Origin: Micropterix aruncella
Taxonomy: Eukaryota > Arthropoda > Insecta > Lepidoptera > Micropterigidae
DNA length: 64,000 nt
Direction of reading: 5' to 3'
Assembly (NCBI GenBank): GCA_944548615.1
Contig: OX155980.1
Span: forward strand, 57,052,079 to 57,116,078
A program made the translations under genes and the position numbers. Shown here piece after piece: positions 11,336 through 23,423 of this stretch (the first letter of the stretch is position 1; each line of letters opens with the position of its first letter). Below the pieces are notes generated by a model. The model was not told the origin of the DNA, ran no database searches, and saw only the letters and a program-made list of their open reading frames with translations.

Positions 11336-11474
11336 TGTCACGATAGCTATCACCACTAAATGTTGCATGATTGCCTCTAGCATCCTGAAAGAAAGATAGC
11401 TCAATGATGCCGCTGGTCCGAATGGCGCATTTTACAGTTACTTTATACGACTGTCGTTGGTGTATCAATTTCAC
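11336..11474 (-). pseudogene. IS630/Tc1-mariner transposase remnant
   Basis: The minus-strand peptide contains VTVKCAIRTSGIIELSFFQD, then GDSYRDMLE. It resembles the V(T)VWCAI..GIIGPYFFED...RY..ML core of insect mariner/Tc-type transposases, with Trp replaced by Lys. Only about 45 residues survive. The reading frame runs straight into the LINE remnant that follows, so the two are joined at about 11,335. Confidence 0.65.
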
Positions 11475-11479
11475 AATTT

Positions 11480-12700
11480 CCTTTCAACTACTTAAAAAGT
11501 GAAGACATACAAGTTAAAACTGAGCATAAAATTGCAACGAGAGGATCCACAGTCGTACTGAAAACCCGAACTTCTTTGGCCCATCGACACTTTGGCTTTA
11601 TAGGACCTAAAATGTATAACAAACTTAAATAATCTATAAAAACATGCAGAAATATAAAGTCGATCTAATTTAAATTTAACATTACGAAACTCTTACTTTA
11701 ATTTGGGAGAAATGGGGTGGAAAAGATAAGTTATATTTTAAGTTAAAAAGTAAATTTTATTTTAAAATAAACTTCTTTACATTTTCATTGGCGTCCATAG
11801 TAATACATTTTATATTATTTATTTATTTATTTATTTGTCTTATAAACTTCATCTTCCGACATTGCATTTTGTTTTATTTCTATGATCACTCTATTTCGAT
11901 ATTTTTAAATATAATTATGTACGTTTAAATTTGTCTGAATTACTTGTTTTATTCTTTATTAGATTTTTCTATTTTATTCTGGAGTTGAGTCTTTGAACTA
12001 TGAAAATGAAAAGAATGTAAATGCAACTTTTTCACGTATTCACGATTGAATAATTAATAAATAAAGTGTTTTATTAACTTCAACACATTGCTGCTGCGTC
12101 AGATACTCCATAATGTTTAAATACCACATTTTCTCCCCTCTTCCTTTCCTAAGGTCCATAAACTAATAAATTTGAATATGTTTTTTTAAATATTTTTATT
12201 TTTTTCTATTCGTTTTATTTTGTGTTAGGTATCTAATAAGGTAAATTGCAATGCTGTACTAATGAATTATATGTATTTTCATAAAAATAAAATACCTGAT
12301 GATGATGCATGACAATGCATACATTTTAGCTAATATATAAATCCAAACCACAATGACGACCAAACAAAATCGTGCTGCAACATAAAACGCAGCTGTATAT
12401 TATATTTATATCTATAAGCAAAATTATGATTATAAATTTAAAAATTCATAATTTGTAATAATAATTAAATATAAATTTATATGTGCTAAATAAAACCCGC
12501 AAAATTCATATTCACTAAGACTAAAATATTTTGGATCTACCACTTTTTTGCCGACTCAATGACTTATTCATTTGAAAATTCTCAGGCCTGAAAAGGACAA
12601 AAAAGGCCAAATAGGGAAAGTAGTCGTCACAGAACTACGTCAGTCGGCGCGATCGAGCCTCGATTCAAAGTTGAGGTAGGTCACGCAAGGTCTCTCCTTA
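11480..12700. other. A+T-rich stretch without a gene
   Basis: Long A/T tracts and short simple repeats (tttattta at about 11,815-11,835). No ORF, repeat end or motif could be assigned. Confidence 0.3.
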
Positions 12701-12805
12701 CCTACCCCACTATTTCAAGCCCTCCCCCTCCCCCTCCATCGACCGCCTCGTTCACTTTCGCTCCCCCCCCCCCCACCTCCCTCCCCCTCCACCCAACCGC
12801 CTTTG
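12700..12805 (+). repeat. pyrimidine-rich tract
   Basis: Almost pure C/T on the plus strand (ccctccccctccccctcc, a run of twelve C at about 12,765, then ctccctccccctccaccc). It could form triplex or i-motif structures. No gene is attached to it. Confidence 0.8.
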
Positions 12806-12989
12806 CCGTCATCCTTGCTTCCACCACGCGGAATTAAGGATGATGTTTTTAGCAATTCAGTTTGTTTTATGTTATTATGTATGTTGTATGGTTTAAGAGT
12901 ATATACTGAGTGTAATAGTAAAAATCCTTATTTTATAGTAACCTTAATCTTAATTTGTGTAATTATATATATTTACTACAACGAAAATA

Positions 12990-13120
12990 ACGTACTTCTA
13001 CATCTTCTTTATGATTTAGGCTTTGGTTACCGACAAAAAAAATATAACTTAAGCATATACATTTTTTTGGGGTGATTTTATTATATGAAGCAACTTGGAC
13101 AGCTCAATAAAAATATATTG
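12990..13120 (+). repeat. diverged interspersed repeat
   Basis: The order of words (catcttctttatgattt, ggttaccgacaaaaaa) parallels 54,640-54,680 (catctacaactttttttt, ggttaccgagaaaaa) and a weaker match near 5,330 (ggtggttaccaggaaaaaac). It is probably an old dispersed repeat. Confidence 0.35.
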
Positions 13121-13189
13121 CGAATTAAAAAAAGAAGTTTTCGAGATGAAGAAAATGTTATCTTTCTTTTTTTAGCTAGGACTCTGTAA

Positions 13190-13345
13190 GAGAACAAAAA
13201 TCCTACTTGTTTTTACACTGCTGCCCAACAAAAAGGAGAGTAATATGTTTAGGGTTCATGTATCAATGTTTTCCGTTTCTTTATTCAAACATAACTTCTA
13301 AAACCTTGGACCGATTTAGAAGTGTCTGGTATTATTAGAATCGTT
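13190..13345 (+). repeat. interspersed repeat shared with 16,660-16,820
   Basis: Holds cactgctgcccaacaaaaag, then atgtttagggttcatgtat, then tttctttattcaaacataac and aaccttggaccgattta. The same series lies on the opposite strand at 16,660-16,820. It is non-coding. Confidence 0.65.
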
Positions 13346-13433
13346 ATGTCATCCTGTCATAGTCATCTAAACTGCCTAAATGTCAAATAAATAATTGTCT
13401 TAATGTCCAAATGTCAATAAATTAAGATAAATA

Positions 13434-14530
13434 TTAGGTCTTTGAATTGAAAAGTTCGTTTTTTTTTGTTATATTGAACATTTATTTCGAAGCAAATTGG
13501 AAAGTGCATTTCATTCAATGTATTGTCCATCGCCTATGACGTTCTCCCATCTTTCTGGCAAGAGACAGATTCCCCGGCGGAAGAAGTCTTCGTCCTTGGA
13601 GGCTATCCACGAATCCAGCCATTTTTCAATATCCATCCCATCCAAATATCCAATATCCGGGCCATTGACCGGAACAAATAGTAATCGGATGGCGCAATAT
13701 CTGGGGAGTAAGGCGGGTGAGGTAGGATGTCCCAGGGAAGCGTTTCCAGGAAGTTCTTGATCTGCATCGCGACGTGTGGTCGAGCATGGTCATGCTGGAA
13801 AATTACCTTGTCGAGCCTTTTAGCGTATTCCGGCCGTTTAATCTTGACAAGCATCGCTCAAATATTTCAGCTGAGCTCGATAGCGATCACCTGTGATGGT
13901 TTCTCCCGGTTTCAGCAGCTCGTAATAAATGACACTCTTTTGGTCCCACCAAATGCAAAACATTACCTTGGATCCATGGATGTCTCTCTTCGGCGTGGCT
14001 GTTGAGGTCGATGGAAGTGATTCACCGGGGTACGAGCGATATTTTTTGCGTTTGGGGTTTTCGTAAAAGATCCACTTTTCATCGCCGGTGATTATTCGGT
14101 GGAGAAAACCTTTTCTTTTTTGACGGCGAAGGAGCATTTCACAAGTCATGAAACGTCTTTCGATGTCTCTTGGCTTCAACCCGTGAGGAACCCAATGCCC
14201 TCCCTTTTTAATGACTCCATTAAGCAATTCACTTATCTTTGCCAGCGTCAGACTCGAATCTTCATGGAGTATGGACTCCCATTCGGCTTCTTCAAATTTT
14301 TGCTCCTGGCCTGGACGCTCTTTGTGATGCACGTCGAAATCAACAAGTCCAAGTCTTAACAGTCCTTTCTGTCGGAGTAAATTCCCCGTAAGCCTCCAGC
14401 AGCAATCTATGACATTCTGCGGCAGTTTTCTTAAGATAAAAGCAGAAAAGCAATGCTTCCCGCAAATGACGTTTTGTCGGCTCAAATTAACAAAATTACC
14501 GTTGTTGATACTTCAACTAAATGACACAGA
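13434..14530 (-). mobile_element. mariner-family DNA transposon, degraded
   Basis: The element surrounds a recognisable mariner transposase. The left end probably starts ttaggtctttgaattgaaaa at 13,434, directly after a TA dinucleotide, the normal mariner target. A matching right inverted repeat is not clear; the segment near 14,505-14,520 (gatacttcaactaaatgaca) is at most a decayed version. The 1.1-kb length fits a mariner of about 1.3 kb with small deletions. Confidence 0.75.
13511..14485 (-). pseudogene. mariner transposase, two frameshifts
   Basis: DDD-type transposase that would cut and paste the element. The first 215 codons (from the ATG at 14,485) include HHKERPG, GHWVPHGLKPRD and ITGDEKWIFYENPKR, with the first catalytic Asp at about residue 135, then KVMFCIWWD, LLKPGETITGDRYR. 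A frameshift near 13,850 moves to the frame with RPEYAKRLDKVIFQHDHARP (second Asp), then HPPYSPDIAPSDYYLFRSMA (third Asp of DD34D). A second frameshift near 13,650 leads to DSWIASKDEDFFRRGI and LLPERWENVIGDGQYIE with a stop at 13,511. The N-terminal DNA-binding part is also shortened compared with the usual ~345 residues. All three catalytic Asp codons survive, but no intact protein can be made. Confidence 0.9.
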
Positions 14531-14539
14531 CTGATAATT

Positions 14540-16650
14540 GATGACGCTTTGACATGAAGTATTTTGAAATTTGGTAAATGACTAGATATATAAGTTACGG
14601 TATTTCTTAGGAAATCGAAGTTTTCAATGTAAGGTGTTTTTCGTGTTTAGTATCAAATAAAAAGTCTGAGTACATTCCAAAAATATATATCTACATATGG
14701 ATAAATACATAAACCGCAAATAATTTATAACAAACCGTTTCATTACTTGAGCACAGAGGGCAACTGACTGAGAGCGGAGGCGGCGGCGCGCGATCGATTC
14801 GAGATACCTGCGATGCCACACCCAGGAAGCCGGGTCAATATCCCCAGCTCGCGTGAAGCCCCGCTAAAGGGCGATTGCATAGCAGGAGACGACACGGGCC
14901 TTGCGCAAGGCCCGTCGACTGGCTCACATAATGCGCAATCGTCTTTAAGAACTGGATGTTTGTAGAGAAAGCACACGCAGCGGGGACGTATTTGTTCGAA
15001 TTTGACGTTGTTGTAAGAATTTAATTTTGTTTCAACGAATATTGTTTTAACGAAAAATTCTATTTTCTTGAAAATCGTGCTTTCCAGCGCGAACAAATTG
15101 TTTCTAATAATTCTAAATACAATAGTTCACTTTTTGTAACCGCAATCGTGTTTTTATTTTTTTTTCCATTATTTTTATATTATAGTTTATTTGTCTTAGA
15201 ATTGAGATCGAGTTAAATGTTTTTTTATTGGCCAGAATTCCTTTTAAAAGCTTTAAAAGAAAACCTTTAAAAGAATGACTTTTAAAAGCTTTTATACTAA
15301 AAAACCGACGTATATCTCGTGATCCGAGGGTTGCTGTGCGAAGTGTCGTGTATATTCTTAAAAAGACCATTACCCGTTGTTAAGCAAATTAGACTTGCAT
15401 GACTATGTGCTTACGTCATTGAGCAGATGGAGAGGGGGGAGGTCGGATAGAGATATCGAAATGCACTCCGCGCGACTAAAGAATCAGTCTTTACCCAGTG
15501 CGGGAAAGGATTACCGATTTATCCTTGCGTCGTCGTATAGATCTTGAGGTATTGAGAAAAAGTTGTGTTACACGTAAGATGTTTCCACGCAAAACATTAC
15601 GGTAGCGTAGCAATACTAACCACCCAATGTTTTTTAATATATTAGTGTAGCTTTAAGTAAATTAACGAGACTTCCCCTGGATTGGCGGTAACAAAATTGT
15701 TAAAATTCCTTTTACAAAAAAAATAGAAACATATGGTTTTTGCAGTATTTTTTTTAAATATTGACGCCAACCACGCTAATTCTACATTTTATATTAAATG
15801 ATGAATAAAAAAAATAATGATTTTTGACGTTGTCAACAACAAAGAAACCTGAGAGTAAGCACTGTTCAAAAGTTATAGGCTATTGAAAAGTGTAAATTTG
15901 CACTGAAGTGTACGGTATGTTGTATAATATTTGCAAACCTTGAAAAAATAGTTTAACTGTGGACAAGTCTTGGGTATTATATTCCCCGTCTACGCTTCGA
16001 CTTCGACAGAAAATTTTGTCAAGTCATCACCCGGTGACAAAGAGAAGAAAAGCGTACAGAGGAAAAAAACAAGATAAAAGCTATTTCTGAGGCTGTGCGG
16101 CGAGATTTTCCATCATGTTTGTACATGTAAAGTCACCTTGTTTGTATCCTCCATTTATATCGGACCGTGTAGGCGGTAATCTTGTTTTTTCCACCTTCGC
16201 GTAGCCAATAAGAGACTTTTAAAGAAATAAATTCCCTGGAAATTAGGGGTTCAGGGGGTTCAAAAGGAAACAGCCGTAATTGCGCCTTAGGCCAAAACTC
16301 AACCCACTCGATGGCATATATAATGAGCTTTAACATTCCTATATAATAAGTACGTTGAGTGTTTTGTTCGTGTCGTAAATCTTGAATATTATTGGATGTA
16401 TCGCAAAACAAGTAAATATATTAAAACTATTAAAAAACACGACTGCCGTTACAGAAAGTGAACTATTGTATTTATAATTATTTTAATTTCGTTTTTTTAT
16501 GAAATATTTGTTGTTTATGTATTTATCCATATAGATACATGTATATTTCCGGAATGTACTCAATCAGATAGTTCATTTGAAACTAAAGACGATATATTTA
16601 TATAAATTTATTGACATTTAGACAACTGCTTACTTGATATTTTTAGTTAA
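14540..16650. other. no gene recognised
   Basis: Mostly A/T-rich. A GC-rich patch at 14,750-14,960 (gcggaggcggcggcgcgcga, gggccttgcgcaaggcccgt; the latter is a perfect palindrome of ggccttgcgcaaggcc) carries overlapping ORFs on the minus strand without a recognisable product. Confidence 0.3.
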
Positions 16651-16659
16651 GGTACCCTA

Positions 16660-16820
16660 TGATTCTCGGGATAACAACGATAAAAACAATACCACACAAT
16701 TCTAAATGGGTTCAAGCGTTTAGAAGTTATGGTGGAATAAAGAAACGAAAAGTATACATAGATGAACCCTGAACACATTACACTCCTTTTTTGTTGAGCA
16801 GTCGTGTAAAAAAGGATAAA
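16660..16820 (-). repeat. interspersed repeat shared with 13,190-13,345
   Basis: Reverse-oriented copy. The plus strand reads ttctaaatgggttcaagcgt, then ttagaagttatggtggaata, then gatgaaccctgaacacatta and cctttttttgttgagcagt. It has no coding potential. Confidence 0.65.
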
Positions 16821-16829
16821 ATTAGATAG

Positions 16830-19660
16830 GGACTTCCACAACGACGGTTCGACATCTAAAAAGAGAATTCGTAATTTCGTACCATTTGAGGAGTTTATTG
16901 TAAGACTTTGCCACATATATCAAACGAAAGCTTATTACAAGTGTACCGATTCATTCTATCGAAGCTAAGCTTCAATACGTAGCTGAAAAAAGGTATAGAG
17001 TGTTGAAATTGCAAAATATTTAACACAATTGTTACACATTTTACACAATTTTTGTAAAATACTTCATTGTATTTAAAAAATACATTTTATATACTTAGAT
17101 AAAATATATAGAACTTATCACAAACTACACAGTTATATCAATATCAACTATTAACAGTAAAAATAACTGCATAGTACTGAGTCAGTACTTTATCCTATCC
17201 CGAAACCTAAAGCGATAATAAGTTAATGGCTAAAGGAAAAACAGATAATAAATAAGATAGAGATAGATGACCAGTGTGCTGTATCAGGTAAGATTTTGCG
17301 CCTGGGTCGACGACAATCTTTTGTTTTACGTTGGGTTGTCTAATCAATTTTATGGATGTCTAAACTAGTCTAAACTTTGTCTAAACTTCGGATGTGTAAA
17401 TTTCAATATGACATGGGTTAATGAGTTGTACTTTAATATTATAACTTCTTTAAACACGCACAATTAAATGTTATAAGTCGCTAGTTGTTACACTCTGGGT
17501 ACACCTTTCATACAAAAATACCCATTTTCACCCATTTTACCGTCGGCAATGACCGGCGACATTCTGTAAACTCTACGGCGGGGGCGTTCTCATTCTAGCT
17601 TAATAGTAACCTAGGTGCACGAAAGAGACAAATAGAAAAAAAATATTGTTCCCCTGAAGACGGTAAATGTAATTTCGCCGAAACGTCGGGAAAAACTATC
17701 GTCTACTTTCACGCGGTAAGAATCTGTTTTGATTAAGATGAGACAAATTGCTTTCGTGAATACACCGCCGCACAGCATCCGCCGCTATGTTTGTTGGTGT
17801 TTGTTGAAGTAAAATAAAAAGTCAAGATTAACAACATCGGTTACCATTCCTCCGGCTGTGACGAGGCCTACTAGGAGGTAGTGAATATTTTTAGGACTTA
17901 TTTTTGCAGTTTGTGAAAGTAATTAAATCTGGTCTATTATTGATGCTAATCGAGAAATTCCGATTCGGGCAAGGATTATGCCATGGGTGGGTGGGCGGCA
18001 GGTGCAATCGAATTGTACTTTTTTCCAGTTATAAATCCTTTCCATTAGTCAATCATTAAAAGCACAAAAAAGCAATCTGGCTGATTTACAGTTGAACGAA
18101 GCTAGTCTGGCGGGAATATTTTAACAATTACAATAACTGAAAAAATCGACTACACTTATAAAATTATAATACAAATTGATATTATCACAGATTATCATTT
18201 GAAAAGTCTGGCTACTTTAAGAAGTCGCGGAACGCGTTGGGTGGGATCTAGAAATTACACAAAAATACAAACTCATTGCTCTCATTTTCACCGCCTTGAA
18301 ATCTTTGTACATGATAAGTGATCCTACAATTCCACGAAAAAACTCATCTGGCCGATTTTCATTATAACTAAAGCCTCGCCAGACTTATCCGAAGTTTGTG
18401 GTAGCGCGCACTGTTTTATGCGCGTCATCGTTTAAGGTGAAGGCTTTGGCGATCGCACATCACAGCCAGATGTTATCCTAAGCTATCGTATTGACGTTAA
18501 GTATCATATGACCAATTTTCAGGTTTACGAAAAAAAGGACCACCATTTTGCTCGGGTTTCCAGGTGCCATCACCTTTGCCATACCTATAGATCAGCCAGA
18601 TTATTTTTTTCTACTCATTGTTGCATTCGACTTGACAGTAAAACAATTTTCATTAGTGCTAAAAAAAGTGCAGAACATTTGTATTTTCAAATGCATTTTC
18701 CAGCTCAAACGCTACTCAGAAATAGTCACTGAATTTGGTTATCATCGATATCGATCATCAATATCAATGTTTCGTAACTGGGAAAATCAGTACCGAAAAA
18801 TTCACCAATTTCCCTGACTATACAAACTGCCTGGCATTTAGGTAGGTAGTTCAGTCAGTCAGTTTAGTCGTACTCACTACTCGGACGGAGTAAGAGGCCA
18901 TTAGACCAGTACATATTTTTACCGGCTGTGTGTTCCTAAGCGTCGACCTTCCGCACGTCAAAAGGGTTCTTTTTGGGTTAGGCCAATAAACGTAAATCAA
19001 AATCCGGCTCTTACGCATATAAAACAGCCCGTTATAAACATGAACAGCCGCATATTCTAGTAGTACAATCAATCGAATAAATGCCAGAAATTGTTCATTT
19101 AAAATTTTCGCGTACAAGCTATACAAAAATGCGATAAGTTGCTAGCAATGTATTTAAACATCGCGTAGAATTTTAGCGTATTACGTCAACCAGTTTGTTT
19201 ACAGCTGTCAGTTAGGTCAGTCAAGCATTAGGTGAGTTCTGACATTTTCTTCGAAAAGGTTACTAAAGACGTGAATGAACGAGGCAATTCATACCCTGCA
19301 TTCCTGAAACGCAACATAACGGGTGAACAAACGTGGGTTTATGAGTTTGACATGCAAACGATATTTTTTTGATAAAAGTTCCGTTTCCATTATCGTCTTC
19401 CTCACTCTCCGCGTCGTCAACGGGCTCATTCTCAAGGTAGAAAATGCCGGAACGGAGGCAATCAGACCAATAACGCACGGTGCGCACTTTCGTGGTGTTT
19501 GGTCAGTTAGCATCATTGGTATTACATACCGCGAATAGTTGAATAACGCGAATTTACTACTTTCCATGATTTCATCCACAAAAATAACCGAGCGCTAACA
19601 AATTACAAACGAATAACTAGTTTTGAAAAGGGAATAACGTTGCTTTGACTTAAATGTATT
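16830..19660. other. no gene recognised
   Basis: Long A/T-rich and mixed stretches. There are overlapping ORFs on both strands at 18,508-18,817 and 19,263-19,579, but they shadow one another and none is recognisable. At 17,650 the words gaagacggtaaatgtaattt and gccgaaacgtcggga look like a piece of a dispersed repeat, but no second copy lies in this window. Confidence 0.3.
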
Positions 19661-19675
19661 TCTAAGGACCTAAAC

Positions 19676-19860
19676 CAGTGATTCCCAAGGTGGTCCAGGT
19701 GGACCCCTAGGGGTCCACGGAAGACTCGATGGGGTCTACAATGGCGTGAAAAATATGGTAGAAATGTATGGGAATATGGTAGAAATGTAACAGCAGGGGG
19801 TCCGCCAAAACAAGTAAAATTTTGAAGGGGTCTACGAGAAAATAAGTCTGGGAACCTCTG
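19676..19860. mobile_element. hAT-type MITE, 185 bp
   Basis: Ends cagtgattccca and tgggaacctctg are imperfect inverted repeats of the CAGNGNTTCCCA type typical of hAT elements. The flanks are a perfect 8-bp duplication, acctaaac at 19,668-19,675 and 19,861-19,868, which is the hAT target-site length. The interior (ggtccaggtggacccctagg) is palindromic and non-coding. Confidence 0.92.
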
Positions 19861-19868
19861 ACCTAAAC

Positions 19869-21265
19869 TAATGTAATGTAATGTAATTTACTAATGCATG
19901 TTACAACTTCTAAACAATTAAACATTGGAAAACTATCATAAATTATTACGGTGATTTGTATTGCAAATGACCTCTCCTATCGCCGAATTTCGTTTGGGCC
20001 TTAACTTCTGGGATACTCTGTATTTTTTCTGTTCTCCACTCTGTTCTCTACACTGTTCTCTACTCTACGTCCTAGTTCTCTCTTTCTTATCAACAAGATC
20101 CGAACAAAACCGAGGTCATACCGATTATTGTCGAGACAGTGAAAGAGTGGATATCACCAAAATTACATAAGTGCATTATTATTGTTATGTAATATATATT
20201 ATTCGCTTCCTGGAATATCAGACGCGGGTGTAATTTGAAACCAAGCCAGAAATATTCGAAAAGCAACAAAAAATGCATAAAAACGAAAGCAATTCTAAAA
20301 TTAACGATCTGATAATAATAATACAGTGCTTGGCAACTGACACGTACTTGCCGTCAGATTGTGTTTGTGTGCGAGGCAGTGGGCGATTTGGCAGTATTAG
20401 TAGTGAGACAGCGTTGCCAATGTAACCATAAAAAAAACAGTCTGTCGCAACTCAGATTATTTCTCCCATAATGATATTATTGGTGTATACAAGGGAGTGG
20501 TATTGCAAGTATTGAAGTTGTAGTCTACCGTTTGATGTACTGTTACAAGTGCAACATATTATTTTTGATGAAGCAAAGAAGTATAACTATCGTTCATATA
20601 TTTTTTATTGCGATAGGCATTGTCTTAAATAAGTATATTATATATAAATATAATGTCTACTTTACAAAAGTATTTGGGGATCAACTTTTTATTTTACTTA
20701 TTATACAAAATGTATTTAGAAAATCCTGTTTTTAAGCACATTTGGGTACAAGCCTGAAGTGCGTTTATGTAACTCATAAATCACACCTGTTTAAGCTTTT
20801 ATTACCTAGTAGTCCTTAATCCTTAGTAAATATGTTAATGAAACATAACCATAATGCCATTTAACAATTTTGGGAAGAAATTATTCATTTTACTGTATGT
20901 AGCCCTAATTATATTTATTTATTAAAGCTTATTTCGCCTAAGTAAACTTCAATAAGAAAATACAATTGGGGCTAACTACTATGAAATTAATAAATTCTCC
21001 CCAGAATTTTTAAATTACCTTTTATTATACGATGTTTTGGCCTGTAAGTTTCGATTTTTCTCGAAATAACTACACACGGAACTGTTGGAGATTGGGGAAA
21101 GAGATCTAACCTAGCACAATAACGAGATAAGCTAATTTTTCGCTCGCCAACAGTATTCAAGATGGCCGACCGATTGCGTCATCGTTCATTCAATTTCTTT
21201 TTAAAGACATAACAATATTTCTTTGAATTTTATGCGTCATTATTATTTTTAAAATACGGAGTGTG
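19869..21265. other. no gene recognised
   Basis: A/T-rich with short chance ORFs. At 20,040-20,080 there is a C/T-rich simple-sequence patch (ctctgttctctacactgttc). Nothing else is assignable. Confidence 0.3.
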
Positions 21266-21270
21266 ACATG

Positions 21271-21966
21271 TTAGGGTGCCCATAGACGGGCAGCTTGGTG
21301 CGGTCGTGGCCGACAACTTCAAGCTGTCGCGTTTGGGCAATCTGCAGTTTCAATACAAAATTCTCGTTCGCCATACACGGTCCGCTCGAGCAGTCCGCTT
21401 GCGGTCACCACCAAAAATTGCGGTCGGTGTGCGGTCGAGTTTCGCCTTGCTGCCGGCAGCACAGTTGCCCGACCCGCTGTAGACGGACCGCTTCAAGCAG
21501 GCGCCTCCGACTGCACTCCACTTCGTATAGGCACAGTGCTGCGCAACACTGTAGAGGATATGAGTTTTAATTAATTGGCATCCTTGAAGTGGGTGAACCA
21601 GTACAAGCACATAAGCAAGTTTTGATAGAAATTTGTGAAAAAAAAAACTTAAAAAAATGTTTATATGAAAATTGAAAAGTTTCATTTTTATTAAAATTAT
21701 TATTAAAAAAAATACTTTTTATAGTAATTACAACTACTTTTATAGTAATAACACGTATTAAGCCGTTTTCTACGCCCTCGTTTGCGCAATAATAGCAGAA
21801 GAAGCAGTCGCATTGCGGTCGAACCCGACTGCTTGAAGCAGTTGTGTTGCGGTCCAACCCGACTGCTTGGAGCAGTCGTGTTGCAGTCGAAGCCGACCGC
21901 AACACGAATGCTCTCGAGCAAGTTGACCACGACTGCTTGAAGCTGTCCGTCTATGGAGGCCCTTAG
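21271..21966. mobile_element. ~690-bp inverted-repeat DNA element
   Basis: The left end agggtgcccatagacgggca then gcttggtgcggtcgtgg pairs with the right end ccacgactgcttgaagct then gtccgtctatggaggccct. The inverted repeats are ~40 bp. Subterminal regions carry many short copies of gcggtcg/cgactgc in both orientations (21,420-21,500 and 21,805-21,940), as expected for repeated transposase-binding sites. The middle is A/T-rich and no transposase is encoded. No certain target duplication was found, so the superfamily (hAT- or P-like) is open. Confidence 0.75.
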
Positions 21967-22287
21967 CGTGATTCTATTATTTTTCCGCTGCGCTAATCAG
22001 TAGAGGCCACCGCGGAAGGATAGAGCTATTCCGCGTCAAAATCGATTCACCGCTTTTCAATCGGGTCACTAACATTTTGGATTTCTCTGAAATTTTAATC
22101 GAACTCATCATGTCTATTAGGTTTTTTCTTTTCCTCGTAGTGTCTCTGAGAAAGTCTAACTTCATGAACCGAGTGAGCAATCTTTCCTTTGCTCTTATTT
22201 ATTTGTAAGAAGCTTTGATTACTTAATTTCGAAACCTATAAGTTTCGCGAGTACTGAATTTCAACTAAGAGAGCGCCTTGGAAATGA

Positions 22288-22464
22288 ATCTCACGACGGC
22301 ATGTTTTCAAACCTCGAAATTTTGTTTGGGGTGTTAGTGCACGTTCATTGATATATCAAATAAAGTCGCCTAATCAATTAAGGCGACTTTTACCGCATCT
22401 AATTGCATAATTTAATAAATACGGAGATCGACCGCCCGCGAATTGTTACAACAGAAAAACCACC
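22288..22464 (+). repeat. inverted-pair repeat, left copy
   Basis: Starts ctcacgacggcatgttttca and includes ggtgttagtgcac, ggcgacttttaccgc, aaatacggagatcg and cacaacagaaaaaccacc-like words. The reverse complement of 23,424-23,612 has the same series. Within it 22,362-22,390 is a hairpin (aagtcgcct and its complement). Confidence 0.7.
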
Positions 22465-22699
22465 GATCGGTTATATTGGCATTCCAACGATTAAGAAGGA
22501 GCCATGGCCTGGCAACGTTATTTCTCTAAGCATCAAAAGATCCGCGAGCTAAGCTTTAGTTGTCACCAGCAAGCTTTTTATGCAAAACTTATTAAACTTA
22601 GGTTCTATTTATTTTGGGTAATTGCGCCAATCGGTTGCGGGTTAGAAAAATATTTTCGCGGTGGACTTCTTGGCTACCCCTTGCTCTATATGAAACTAT

Positions 22700-22800
22700 T
22701 GATTATATAGCGTAATAGAATACTCAATGCTGTACTACGATTCGGTAGCTAGAATTTTTACTAGGAAACACAACGTGTAGCTGGAACCCATAGTTCAAAA
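22700..22800 (+). repeat. family R fragment
   Basis: Reads tgattatatagcgtaataga, then ctgtactacgattcggtagc, then caacgtgtagctgg. This is the terminal and subterminal part of family R in forward orientation. Confidence 0.65.
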
Positions 22801-22950
22801 AAATTATTAACCCTTAGAAATCTAGCCATGGAAATGAAACCTCCCTATATAACTATAATTATCATAGTAATAATGTGGTAGTCATACAAATAAATAAATA
22901 ATCGTATACCAAAATTATCAAAATTTAAATTAATAGTCAAATCCAGATAC

Positions 22951-23155
22951 AGGGGGAAGTCCCCTAACGCTGGAAAGCACCCAGCGTCGGACACTAATAG
23001 TATCTCGACAAGTCGCGGCGCGATCGATACAATGACATAGGAAAAGGAATCCCCGCACCCTTTTCACCTATCTTTGTATCGATCGCGCTGCGACTTGTCG
23101 AGATACTATTAGTGTCCGACGAGAGGTGCTGTCCGGCGTTAGGGGACTTCCCCCT
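22951..23155. mobile_element. foldback MITE, 205 bp
   Basis: An almost complete palindrome. The left arm starts agggggaagtcccctaacgc; the right arm ends gcgttaggggacttccccct. The long inner arms (cggacactaatagtatctcg, acaagtcgcggcgcgatcga) are matched on the other side. The central spacer is ~25 nt around aggaaaaggaatccccg. Arms are ~90 bp with an 8-9 nt mismatched patch (aaagcaccc against gagaggtgc). It is non-coding and would fold into a long hairpin. Confidence 0.9.
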
Positions 23156-23423
23156 AGCCTTCCTCGGAAAAAATAAAAATTACGCTCTTTTTCAAATAAA
23201 TGTCAACTATGAAGATATTTACAGCTTAATTTATTTTACAGCGTGATACTCTTAGAATATGGATTCAGCTTTATCCAAGTCTTTTATGTCATATAGTGGA
23301 TTTTTGACTAAGCTATGGACAATTACTTTTTTACTTGATTCTCTCTTAATATGGCTTGCGAGTTTGACGTTAGATGGCGTTATTTTTGGCTCGGCCATTT
23401 AGTTCAACCTCTGATACGCTATT

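Noticed and set aside
14882..14916. Palindrome gggccttgcgcaaggcccgt as a possible regulatory site
   Set aside because: No neighbouring gene and no second copy; reported only as part of the GC-rich patch.
22362..22390. Hairpin followed by Ts resembling a rho-independent terminator
   Set aside because: It lies in a eukaryotic repeat (the inverted-pair repeat), and no bacterial gene precedes it.
22504..22710. 68-codon ORF with an AAGGAG-like word before the ATG, suggesting a bacterial insert
   Set aside because: The word is a chance match in an insect context. The ORF runs into a family R fragment, has no bacterial homology that I can recognise, and other frames are open over the same stretch.
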